Source: Anarhynchus alexandrinus (taxonomy: Eukaryota > Chordata > Aves > Charadriiformes > Charadriidae). From it: 64,000 nucleotides of DNA. The DNA lies in assembly GCA_008711295.1 (NCBI GenBank), contig VUYV01000074.1, forward strand, positions 2,154,506 through 2,218,505. The letters run 5' to 3'. Every line of letters begins with the position of its first letter. Position 1 is the first letter of the stretch. The position numbers and the translations under genes were made by a program. Under the pieces are notes generated by a model. That model was given only the letters and a program-made list of their open reading frames with translations. It was not told the DNA's origin and searched no databases. Positions 34,161 to 45,150 of the stretch are shown here, in pieces.

Positions 34161-36284
34161 AAAGCACTGCTTCCCACATGGCACTGAGAGGCCCAGGTGG
34201 GATGAATGCCCGGGGTGATTGATGCATTGTGCCGTCCTCCTCGCTCTCAGAGGAGCACTTTGTGAGAGCGGCAGTGAGATTGCTCTGGGGGAGCCCTGAG
34301 CGGAGCCCCGCTACAAAGACCTGCCAGATAAATGCGGCTCCTTCCTCCTCCCACTGCTTCCCAGTGCTTCCTACTCCAAGATCTCTGCAGCGTGTGTGTA
34401 AGAGCAGCTGCTGGCGGGGACCCCAGTTTGAGGACACCTCTATGGGAACCCCTCGCTCCCCCTGCAATAAATAGCAATGTGCTTCTTGGGGAAACCCCTC
34501 TGATTTGCACCAAGGATCAGAGGGAACTGTGTTCCTTAGCTTCCTGAATGGATTTTTTTCTTTGCTGCCCACACGTGCTGATGAAATGGTGTCCTGGGGC
34601 TGCGTAAAGGATGCTGTAGGCTTGACACCCATCATGTCTTCCTCGGGGCCTGAGCTGGACCTTGCTGGGAAAGCTGTGAAAGCAGTGGCATGGGGTGCTG
34701 TTCCACCTTGTCGTGCATCTGGCTGCAAACCCACTCCAGGGGTACTTGGCATCTCCTGCCTGCTATTGTTACCCCTCTGTCATACTGGTACAGGTGCTTG
34801 GGGGCATTTCCACTAAACCAGCCCTGGGAAGTGATCTGGATCAAGCTAAAAGCCCCCTGAAAAAAGGGTACCTTTTTTCTCAGTCCTGATCTTGTCACTG
34901 ACCAGCATGCAAACAGTCCCAGTAGCTGTCCACAGCTACCCATTTCCATGTCTCAGTGCTGGGCACATGGGATGGTTCCTGGGAGCGCTCCTAGGCCACC
35001 CCCATGCAAAGTCAGCAGGCTGAGCTAAAACAGGAGTAGTGACAAGTCTCCTAGCCCAGCTGGGCTGTGGGTACATCATCCTTCAGATGGACTGACCCCT
35101 TGGGAAAGTCAAGTGCTCAGCCTGATGCTCCCACCTGCTGATGTGAGACACCACAAGCCCGACTGGTTATGCCATTCTGGGTCCTGTAGGCTGCATGATG
35201 CTGCCAGGCATTTAGCTCCGAAGCGTTGAGATAAGTCAGCCAAGGTGAGAAATGGTCCAATAAAGCATAGACTGAGCTCAGAAGAGCCCCCAGATAGCTG
35301 CCATGTCCAGAATTACTTGCCCTTTAGTCTCCTTCAGGGTCCTTGCAGGGAGGGAGGTATTGCTCTGTTTTCACAGATACAACACACCCCTCAGATGCCC
35401 TTGAACTCCTCTGCTGTGCTCTGCCATGAAAATAAATGTCAGCTAGCCCACAGCCCACATTACCTACACGGAGCAGAGGTGGGCTAACGAGGGACAGACT
35501 GCAGAGAGCCAGAGACAGGGGGAGCACTTCCACAATGAACATCTCCCCAGGCATTTGCATGACTATTTCATCCATCAGAAAGCGCTGTGATGCTCAGGTC
35601 CTCCGTGTGATCTGAGAAATGTACCATCCCACAGGGGTGGTTCAGCAGGGACGGTGAGGTTGAGCACCTTGCAGTGCATCCCTTTCTCTCTCACCTCTCC
35701 ACTTCCCAGTCCATTTCTCTCTAAGCACTAGACTTGTGACAAAGCCATCCTCACTGCAGGTCTTGCTGGCCACGAGCCGTGCCTGCCCTCCAGCACATGG
35801 GCCAGTGCCAGGCGGAGAATGAAGCCCCAGGTACCGGCTTTGGTCATCTGCCGGCAGCAATGCTGTTCCCCTTTGGTTGCCCAATATAGACTTTGCAGCA
35901 GTAGCTCTGTCACTCATGGGGACCTGCACTGCAGCTGAATGTCGCAGGGATGGTTCCTCAGCCATGAAACAACTTGTCAGGACAGCATGGTTACCTCAAA
36001 TCTTCTATTTCTCTCCATTTGTTTAGGGGTTCGTTGTGGGGGGTTCTTTCCTTTGAGCACAAAACCTGTTTGCTCTTTCCCCTCCTCCCGCACGTTCGCG
36101 ACGGGGGAGAGAACAGACTGGCATCCCCTGCGAACCCCTGGGAGGGTGAGGGGTGGCAGGCTGAAACCCTGCTGCCTGCGTCCTCCCTGAGAGGAATGCT
36201 GGGCTGGGGTCAGGAGGTGCCACTGCACGGAGATGTAGGCACCTCTGCGGAGCATCCAAGCCTGTGCATCGGTATGGAAATGGC
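34161..36284. other. Non-coding stretch
   Basis: No gene is recognised. A 202-residue minus frame (34144-34752) overlaps open plus frames and has no recognisable domain. An exact octamer ATTTGCAT occurs at 35553-35560 in plain surroundings. Confidence 0.5.
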
Positions 36285-36545
36285 TGGAGAATGGGAACTA
36301 ATTAGTATATATGGAAATAATGGGAATATTAGCTGAATTAGCTAAGCTGTTATTCAGCTTCCCTTTTTCCTTCCTGCTTTCTTTCCTTCCCAAGCCAAAA
36401 AAGCTGGTTTACATTCTAATTGCTTTAATTACTTCACGAAAATGTGAGCGGATGGGGAAGCGCTGCCACCAACAACGCTTTAATGGTCGACTGAACGCAA
36501 TTTGAATTAATTTGGTTGAGATGGCTATTAGTGCTAATACTCCAG
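36285..36545. promoter_or_regulatory. Strong candidate conserved enhancer
   Basis: Dense homeodomain cores: GAACTAATTAGTATATATGG, TTAGCTGAATTAGCTAAGC, TTCTAATTGCTTTAATTAC, TTTAATGGTCG and TTTGAATTAATTTGG. AGCTGAAT (36331-36338) and ATTCAGCT (36352-36359) form an 8-bp inverted repeat. At least seven TAAT or ATTA cores occur in 240 bases, split by a T/C-rich run. Confidence 0.5.
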
Positions 36546-38979
36546 GGCCTGTCTCGCTGGTGTTGCTGTAACTTCCCGTGCCCCTGACGGAGCGGAGGCT
36601 TCCAGGCGCTTGCTCAGTCGCCCACCCGCTGAGGCACCTCAAGGAGCGTCAGGAATTGCCCCGTCTCCTTATTGTCTCTCTCAGTCCTGACTTTATTTCA
36701 CTTGGTTACTTGAATCCTGATTTTGAAAATTACTTAGAGCAGTCTTTGAGCCTGTATCAAGCCACAGAACCATCTTTCCTGTGCCTCTGTCTCTCACGAT
36801 CGCACTCTCTGGCATCCAGAAAGGTGTGAAATCTGCCCAAAGTGCTTCCCAGCTTGGCTCTGTGTCTATGTGCATGCATCTGTGTGTGTGTATATGTGTG
36901 TATTCTCTGTTGTCTACCAAGGGGTTGAGCTCCAGCTGCTTCTGGTCTGTGGAGAAAATAACAGGGTCCCCCTCCTCTGTCTGGTCATCCAGTTCATAAC
37001 ATTTGTGGGAACTTCATCTATTTAGGATCTCGGTCTCTGAAAATCATGGGCTGGAAATGGCCTGAGGGTTTAGAAGCTTCAGGGGTGGGGGCTGTCAGCC
37101 CTTCACACAGTGTGGTACTCCCATGTTCAGCTGGTCCATACGAGCCTCACTTATTCAGGAAGCCAAGGGAGAAGCAGCAAGTCTGGCAGCATCGTGGCAG
37201 CAGCTCCACATCCGAGGACTGAAACTGGTTGCTTTTTTCCATACCACCAGATGCCCTTTTCTCCAGGATGGACTTAAACCCCAATACCAACCCCAGCTGC
37301 TGCAGGCTTTCTCCTCCCTTCCAGCCTGCATGTCCTGCTGAGGATCAGGCCATGAGTGCCAACTCGCAGGCAAGCCTTGAAGACAAGTGGCTGCTTGACT
37401 GGCACAGCTGTGTTGGCAGTAGGAGATGTACAGACCTGAGCAAGTTTGGATTGACCAAGATATTGCAGCTGCTTCTATTAGCACCTCTCAGGGTTGTGTT
37501 TGCAGCAGGTCAGCTGCATCAGTCACAAGAAGCAGGAGCTGTCACCGGTTCTTCATTCCTTCCCCATCTGAGGCACGTCCCCTCGAGCCCCCCTCTGCTC
37601 TCAGGGCTGTCGGGAGAGATATGAGATGTGTAGATGCCTTAGTCTGTCTTGCCCCTGATTTGTACCCACCTGCCATCGCGTTTAGCCTGGCCCCTAACAC
37701 CGCCGCAACAGCCAGGGAGAGGGATCTGGCAGGGTGTTAATAAAGAGCCTGAAGGAGAAGGAAATTAAAATCATCTTCTGCTTTGTGTCCTTTCCTCTAC
37801 CCCCACTGTGCTCCCTCCTCCCTGTCTCACACACAGACTCTGCTTCTCATTGCAAATACTCTCTCCTGGGATGGATTTTCTTTGATCCAACCAAAAATCA
37901 AATGCAACCAAATCCTCCCAAATGCCATCAGCTTCACTGACTTACAAATCTGTCATGCTGGAATGGGCTGAGAAGCCTGCCACTGCTTTGGATTTCATGT
38001 CCCTTTCATGAACTTCAGGTGGAAAGAGCCAGTACTGTGACCACCTGAGCCTTTGCTGGAGACTGGTGTTGTACACCCTCCCCTGCATTATCTGAGTGGC
38101 TGTTCTCTGTTTTGCACTGGGCTGGAGGTAGGACCAGCAGTGCTGAGGCTGGAGATGCTGGTCAGCCCTGCCCCGATGGGTGCCAAGGAGAGCTGGGGTT
38201 ACTCCTTTGGGAGGTTCTGCTGGATGGTTTCGAGGTTGGGGCATCACCTTGGATGTTCAGTCATATTTATCTTCAGGCAGTGCTTCCCCAGACTCTTTGG
38301 CCACATGGCCCAGCCGGCCATCTCCATCTGTCTCCCCTCTTCCCCTACATCTGCAGTAGCCAGGCCATTAGCAGTGACTCCAGCTGCTCCGTAAGCACAG
38401 ACCTGTCTCACCCAGTGACTACGGGCTACTGGGTCCCTTGCCTTTTGCCCTGCTCATGAAAATTTGATCTCAGCCAGCCAGTATACAACTGAGGTGCCTT
38501 TTCTGCCTTGACACTACTGTGATGGGAGAGATCACAGTGGTTGTCCTAACCAGCATGGGCTCCCTTGCCTGAAGAAGCACCCCAAACTTTCTCTTTGACT
38601 CAGCTGTATCCCCCCATCAGATTAAAGCTGTTGCCTCTGCCTGGCCCTCAGGATGTCCTGGAGCAGCTGGGAAAGGACAGGAGTCCTTGAAGGGGTGCAC
38701 AGCCCCATTCAGCTCTAGCATCCCTAGCAAGGGATGAACTCCCTGGGCGGACTGAATTGATACAGGGTCTTTGCAGCATCTTGGATCAGCGGATTAAAAA
38801 TCTGATACACCCTAGTGCTGAGGAAAGCAGTGGTCCATACCGAGATCTTTGGATGCCCCGGTGCTCCCTATGAGACATCTTCCTGGGCTTCAGCCTAAAC
38901 CAGAGGCCGGGCAGGCTGCGGGCTGCGGGGGAATTCAGTCTGGTTCCAGCCCCACAACTGGACGTGCTGGGATACAAAG
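36546..38979. other. Non-coding stretch
   Basis: No gene is recognised. A TG/TA microsatellite lies at 36881-36903. Overlapping frames at 37155-37740 and 37942-38459 show no protein similarity. Confidence 0.5.
36881..36903. repeat. TG/TA microsatellite
   Basis: TGTGTGTGTG, then TATATGTGTGTAT. Confidence 0.9.
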
Positions 38980-39350
38980 AGAACAATCAAACATTAATAT
39001 TCATCCTTGAGTGCTGGTGATGGACTGATTACAGTCTGCAAGGAAGATATCAGACTGCTCACGGCAGGGACGGCTTTCTGAGGTATAAAAGAGATTATTG
39101 TATATCTAAAATACAGACTTTGAGAAATGTTTTCTTGGCTCCAAGAAGAAAAGCTTCTTTATTTGTGAAGTTAATTTGCATTTACTGTAGCTTGCATTAA
39201 AGTTACCCGTTTCCTTTCATTCAAGGGACTTCTCTTTTGTTCACATGAAAGCAGGCAGATTAACCATCTGCAATGCACGTGTTCCTCCTGCTAATTGCTT
39301 ACGGGATGTTCCACTTTCCACTCCCCAGAACAACTTCCCAAAGACTAAGC
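38980..39350. promoter_or_regulatory. Candidate element with a canonical octamer
   Basis: AAACATTAATATTCATCC at the left and TTAATTTGCATTTACTG at the right, the latter containing the exact POU octamer ATTTGCAT (39174-39181). GCATTAAAGTTACCC follows. AT-rich overall. Confidence 0.4.
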
Positions 39351-40465
39351 CAAAGTCACCGCAACTTGCCGACAAGATTACCTAGGAAGGGAGGCTCTGC
39401 CACAGCAACATGAAAATACTGACTAATCCAGGCACGGACGGGCACGGAGGGATGGATCCAGTGCCAAATTCTGCTGATATTCTCTATGTTGCAATAGGAA
39501 TCAAAGGCTATGCCTGTCAGACATCCCTTCCCTGCTGGCCCTGTTAGCATCCTGCAAGGAGATCACAGGGGAACGCCAGGCGGTTTCAAAAGGAGCTCAT
39601 GACTTCTTGGGTGCATACGCGGCATGTCACGAAGTGTGGTGGTTCCTTTGGCATTCCTGCCTGGCCTGCTAATGAGAGCTCCTTTGATTCAGCATCCACC
39701 TTTGCCCTTGGTGGTGTGTAGCAGGGCTTTTAACAACGTTATCAAGTGGGCTCTGTGGTGCTGGGTGCTGTACATAATAAAAGAGACTTCTTGCTCTAAA
39801 ACATTTACAGTCTGAAAAGACTACACAAAAGACAGAGGCTGGAAACCCAGGGAAATGAAGGCCCAACTTCAGAAAGGTATTGAAATACCTCAGACACTCA
39901 CCAATGCTAAGAAACTCCCCCAAGGCCACAGCAAAACTGGCACAGCTCCCAGCCGGGTATCCCATCAACAAAAGGGGCATTTTTTTCCTCTTCTGAGCAA
40001 TGCTTGGGAAAAACTGAGCAAGGAAGTGACTCACCACAGTACCTGCTTTACGCCTTGCTCCTGGGTCTGAGTGTTCCTCTGGAGATGTCCTGCTCAACTA
40101 ACCTGCACCTGCGGTTGCTGGTAGTTGACGCTTTTGCAGGTACAAATCCTTCTCTATCCCTCCATCCCGAAGTCCTATGCACAGTCCCTGGGTCTCACAG
40201 GGTTCAAGGAGGATGCATGAGGTATGGGTGCATATCATCATTGTGCGCTGCTTCTTGGACAGAGCACACGAGTGGAGCCAGGTGCTTGCTAGAGCCCTTG
40301 GTCTGGGAGGGATCCCCAGCTTGCTGAGGGTAAAATCATCCAGCCGATGCTCCTGCTGCCCATTTTCAGCAGACTTGTACTTCTGTGCACCAGCTAGCAA
40401 ATATCATTTAGGACCCCCTCAGATGTTCATCTCAGGGGACACCTAACCATGCCTTCCCCTTTAGC
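39351..40465. other. Non-coding stretch
   Basis: No gene or repeat is recognised. Confidence 0.5.
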
Positions 40466-40765
40466 TGGGGAAGGACTTTTTACTAGGGCATGTAGTGATA
40501 GGACGAGGGAGAATGGCTTCAAACTGGAAGAGGGCAGGTTTAGATTGAACATTAGGAAGAAGTTTTTCACTTTGAGGGTGGTAAGGCACTGGAACAGGTT
40601 GCCCAGAGAGGTTGTTGAGGCCCCATCCCTGGAGGTGTTCAAGGCCAGGCTGGACGTGGCCTTGGGCAACCTGGTCTAGTGGGAGGTGTCCCTGCCTATG
40701 GCAGGGGGGTTGGAACTCGATGATCTTCAAGGTCCTTTCCAACCTAAACCATTCTATGATTCTAG
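40466..40765 (+). mobile_element. CR1 LINE 3' fragment, plus strand
   Basis: The end of CR1 ORF2 and its 3' untranslated region are present: GCATGTAGTGATAGGACGAG, a translated [20 protein letters not shown], then [20 protein letters not shown] and DVALGNLV before a stop. The usual CR1 tail follows, GGTTGGAACTCGATGATCTT to the terminal CATTCTATGATTCTA. The frame is intact over about 77 codons, suggesting a younger copy than the one at 8292-8782. It is 5'-truncated and inactive. Confidence 0.97.
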
Positions 40766-42589
40766 GATTCCCCAGGGGCATGTAGCTTGCAGGGATTCAA
40801 CACTAAGATTTATACATATTTTAGCTAAGTGGTGCCAATCATTAAAGGAAATTAAAAAAAGAGCAAGTGATGCAGCTAAACAGAGGCTTTCAGAGGAGTC
40901 AAGGTCTGCAAGCAGTTAGAGGGAAATCTTTTCCTGTCCTCTGTTTCAAGTGAAAGCTTGTGTACTTTTATGCTTCTAGCACCAAGAGTGAGGATTTCTG
41001 CCTCCTTCTGCAGGACTGAAGAACCACAGCTTCTTACGCTCAAAGGAAGAAAAGCAACAATCATGGGGGCCAGAGCATCACAGATCCCCCACATGGTACC
41101 AATTTTCAACATCCAACGTCATTAAATCCTTTGTGAGAAAGAACTGCATCTCTCATCTGAGAAGCCTGGGATGAAGATTTCATCTAAAGCACCACCTTGC
41201 CTTTGCACAAGGGGATTTGTAAAGAACAAAAGCTTCAACTAATCCTCCTCATCTTAATAAAAGGATAAGACAAAGTTACAAGCAGTCTGGGGAAAATCTA
41301 GTTAGGCTTCAAATTTGGACAGGCAGTTTAAGCCAGGGAGATTAAACAGTTTGACAGACATATGTATTTATGCCTTTCTGAATTGCTTTGTGGGCAGAGG
41401 ACAGCAATGTAGGTCCTTAGATGCTCCTGGTGCTCCACTGGGAAGAGCCATCCAAATTCCTTGATTTCCTTCCAAATTCCTTGATTTCCTTCCAAATTCC
41501 TTGATTTCCTTCCTGTGAGCAAGTATTGGTTCAGCCCCTTGGCTGGCACAGGCTGGCTTTTCCCCTCTGACGGCGGGGGAACCCAGCCAATTCAAGCCTG
41601 CCGAGCGCCCGGCTGGCTCTTTGAGCTCCAGTGTGGAAGATAAGTGCGCCGAGAGAGTCTTCAGTGAATGAGCCTGTGTGCTCAAGAGAGACCATCTGGT
41701 TTTACTGGAAACACTGCAGATTAAAGGTCTCCTAATGGCATTTAATTTAGATTCCATGAGACCTCCAGTGGTTAGCTAACAAAGGATCAAAAATGTATTT
41801 TTTAAAACATCTCCACTGAGAGGTAACAAAGCTGCTCAAGCTTAGTGGGTTTAAGTGTGTAAACACTGCTCAGCAAGCTCCTAAGCACTGGCTTGGTTCA
41901 TGTCTGCGCAGCAGAAGCCAGCAAACAGCTCTTAAGCTTTTTGTCTCATCTCAAGGCTTTCCAGAGGGTTGTGATGATGAGATGGGTGCTGGAGCTTAGC
42001 GCTGCAGGCTTCCGACAGGGTTTGTCCTTTGCCTGGAGCACAATGACAGTGTAGGGATATTCTTGACTTAATCTTGGTGGATTTAGACCAGACAGAGAAG
42101 AAATCTGAATGTGTTTCTAGGGAGGAAATTGGCTGCCTTTTTGTGGTTGCTCAGCATCTTGCAGGATCCAGCCTTTAACCTTAAGTAGGTCTGGGATGCA
42201 TCCTTTGGGATGACCTGTGCTTTTAGAGGTTGCTTCTGTGGGTCTTTGACCCTGCTGGGTCTCAGCCACATTCACGAGAAGATCACAACTGCTTGTTTCA
42301 TGCAGTGTTTACCTGACTCCTCACTGTCTTTCCAAATGAAGCCCTCACTTCTTTCATTCGCTGCAGTCAAGGAGTCATCACTGGGATGCCGAGAGTGGTG
42401 CTGGACCATCAGGCTGTGTAACACTGGACTTTACCATAGTGAAAACTTCTGGCACGAACATACTGAGGCTTCGCTGCTGTTACCCCCCCCCCACTACCAG
42501 CAGTAAGAGTTCCTGCTGTAGCGGTGCAGTGCCGTACAACCTACGCTGAGTTCTTTACTGCAACGCTACCATAAATCCTCATCTTGATG
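40766..42589. other. Non-coding stretch
   Basis: No gene is recognised. The 20-bp triplicated repeat at 41451-41513 lies here. The minus-strand frame across it (41368-41757) owes its repeated peptide to that repeat. Confidence 0.5.
41451..41513. repeat. 20-bp tandem repeat, three perfect copies
   Basis: The unit TCCAAATTCCTTGATTTCCT occurs at 41451-41470, 41471-41490 and 41491-41510 without a mismatch, plus three bases of a fourth. Perfect identity suggests a recent expansion, likely variable between individuals. Confidence 0.97.
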
Positions 42590-42840
42590 CTCCAATTATC
42601 CCTCTCAGTGCATGTCTGACTTCAGAATCCCATCAGACAACTTCACTTAAATTCTACTAGCGACAGAGTCATTAAGCGCAGTCTGGTCACCCTAATTCGC
42701 TTAATAATTTGACATGGGCATTTTTTCACCTTTTTTATGCCCATAGAGGGAGGTGATTATAATCAGGGAAGTGACTTGGTTCAAATGACATAATTGGTTT
42801 TCATATTTATTCCCCCTCACTGATCTCAGTTCAAATGTGC
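42590..42840. promoter_or_regulatory. Candidate conserved enhancer
   Basis: GCTCCAATTATCCC, GTCATTAAGCGC, CCCTAATTCGCTTAATAATT and GACATAATTGG are spread over 200 bases. ATGGGCAT (42714-42721) and ATGCCCAT (42737-42744) form an 8-bp inverted repeat around two TTTTTT runs. Confidence 0.45.
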
Positions 42841-45029
42841 TCAGCTCACAAGTCAAAAAGATGATTTCTTCTAATTATCAGTTCTGCAGAGCTCATCTTG
42901 GGCTCTGCAAATCCAGCTGTATCCTTTGTGCCTCTCCCATGCTGTCACCAAGAATAAAGTGTTTGCAATCAGGACGCAGTCAGTCATGTTTTGTTGCTAA
43001 TGTGCAAGGCAGAGCGGAAGCTCGTTTGCCCCTCCGCCCTGCTACTGGCTCTGTTGAGTCAAGAGTAGAAAAACGCGTGTTTCCAGCTGGGGCATGACTG
43101 CAGGAGAGAAATGCAGGGGGCTGTGGAGGGGAAACAACGCAAGAGGGATGTTCCAGGCTGCAGGAACAGCAGATGAGGTGAGGCTGACAGAAGGCATGGT
43201 GGATGAAATCACTCATGAGTCAGTCTCCCTGCACAAAGGGTGAGTGGAAGGGCCACGTCCCCTTGCTTGAAAGCTCCCTGCTCTGTGGACTGGGGGTTTT
43301 ACAGCAGGCTCCTGCAGCCTTTGCTGACTCTTCCTGCAGTCAGGAGTTTGGGTCACACAGTCATATTTTTAGGCCTGTGACACAGTCCCAGAGCTGAGGC
43401 CATACTTGGATTCATTGACATTCAAGCAGTCCCTGTCGTCAAGGCCATGAAACTTCATCGTTGAAGCTGTGGTCTCTGCTAATTGAGTTCCTTCTGAACT
43501 TTCAGGCCTTGCTTTTGTAGGCTGAGACCAAATCATGACTCTTGAGAACCTGGAGTTGGGCTACTCTTGCTATGGGAGTGGGAAGGGACACATGAAGAAA
43601 GAACTAGGAGAGAGAGCCAGGAGACCACAGCTTTTTCTCCCTGCAGCTGCTGGGTGAAGCCCCTTCTTCCCCATGGATGGAGCCACCCTGGGCTGGCCAT
43701 ACCCTGACCCATCTCCTGGCAGTAGTCGCGGTCAGTCTGACTCTGTAAAGTGTTGCCTTTGCCAAAGGAAGCAGTGGGTCCACAGCTCCTATGCCATTCT
43801 CATCAGTGTGTCGGCGTAGCAACGACTTAATTTGCTTGCGCACCGAGCTGGCCCCACTAATGGGTCTGATAGACAGCTCATCAAAATCCAGGGCTCAAAT
43901 GGGCCTGTGCTCAGGACCCCTATTTAGTGCGTCCATCTGTTAGGTGGATGACACAGATGGCAAAAGTCGTATTTCGGCAAGACCTCTGCACAGCTCATCG
44001 CCTGGCAGCCTGGGGGGTGAGCTGATGGCAGAGCAAAGGGGACAAGCACTAAGTGCTGGAAGGCTTTGCGGGCAGGCGGAGAGAAGCGACAGAGGAGCGA
44101 GCAGCTGGGGGCTGAAGGCAGTCATTCGATGAGTCATACATTTTTAACAAACTGGCTTCTACCTGGAACAGGCAGCCAAGAGGCATGGTGCCTTCTCCAT
44201 CTCTCAGTGCTTTCTGACCCAGGCTGCAGGTCCTGCTACAGCACAAACCTTGTCAAATATAAGATGGCTCAGCACAGAGCAGCTGAGCGAAATCCTATGG
44301 GCTGTGACACCCGGCGGTACAGAGCTCCAGTGCCCCATCTCTTGAGCCAGTCATCTCCGAATTTCCCCAAGCAAACCCACTGCAATTTCACGCATTTGGT
44401 GACACATTCGCCACCTCTTCTCCCCTCTCTGTGTGCCATGTGATAGTTGTGGTTTTGTTTTCTGACACAGCTCCAACACCTCAGGGGGCGTTGGGGTGTC
44501 CTACGTGTGCGGTGTGGAGGAGATGCTCTGGGGACTCTTCTGCATCACGTGGCTGCCCTGGGGCTGCGATTGCCGGGGATGTGGCTTGAAGACCCTTTTC
44601 TTCCCTTCCAGTCTGGTGTGCCTAATTGCTCTGAAAGAATCCCAAAAGGGCAGTCAAACATTTCCATAATAAGGAGCATTCTGAATAAGCAGTTTCTGTC
44701 TCTGCCTCATCTGTAGGCTTTTCTTAAGACAGCAAGTAGTTACTTTCAAAAGCAAGAACAAAAACCCAAAGAAACCAAACTGAATTTATTTCCTTTAAAC
44801 TGTTGTAGAAAATTTTAATTATGATGATGAGGTTGTCATGGTCTGTGTTTCTTTCAGTGCTTCTGCTTGGACGGAATGGGTAAATTCTACCTACACTTAA
44901 AGTATGGACAATTTTATACACTTATATGTTTATATGTATGTATATATATATATTAAGCTTTCCTGTTCTTGCCTACAGCCCTTTTGCAGAAAGCTGGTGT
45001 TAGTCTTGCAGATGTGGAAAGGGATTACA
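42841..45029. other. Non-coding stretch
   Basis: No gene is recognised. A minor candidate element lies at 43830-43945 (CCCACTAATGGGTC, CTATTTAGTGCG). 44700-44930 is AT-rich without clear structure, followed by a TA repeat. Confidence 0.45.
44932..44955. repeat. TA-rich microsatellite
   Basis: TATATGTATGTATATATATATATTA, an impure TA dinucleotide repeat. Confidence 0.9.
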
Positions 45030-45150
45030 CCACTAAGCTTGGTGCAGTATGCAGTAGTTCTGCACCTGAAATAAAGATAAGCGGAACAATTCCCCCAACT
45101 CTATTAATAATTTTCCCAGCAGGAAGAATAATATTAATCCTCCCCTCCAG
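45030..45150. promoter_or_regulatory. AT-rich candidate element with inverted ATTAATA sites
   Basis: ATTAATA (45103-45109) and TATTAAT (45132-45138) face each other around TTTTCCCAGCAGGAAG, with GAAATAAAGATAAGCGG upstream. Confidence 0.35.

Noticed and set aside
34144..34752. 202-residue minus-strand frame
   Set aside because: Overlaps open frames on the plus strand and has no recognisable domain or conserved motif.
41368..41757. 129-residue minus frame with repeated KEFGRKSRNLEGNQ-like peptide
   Set aside because: The repeated peptide comes from the 20-bp tandem DNA repeat, not from a protein repeat.
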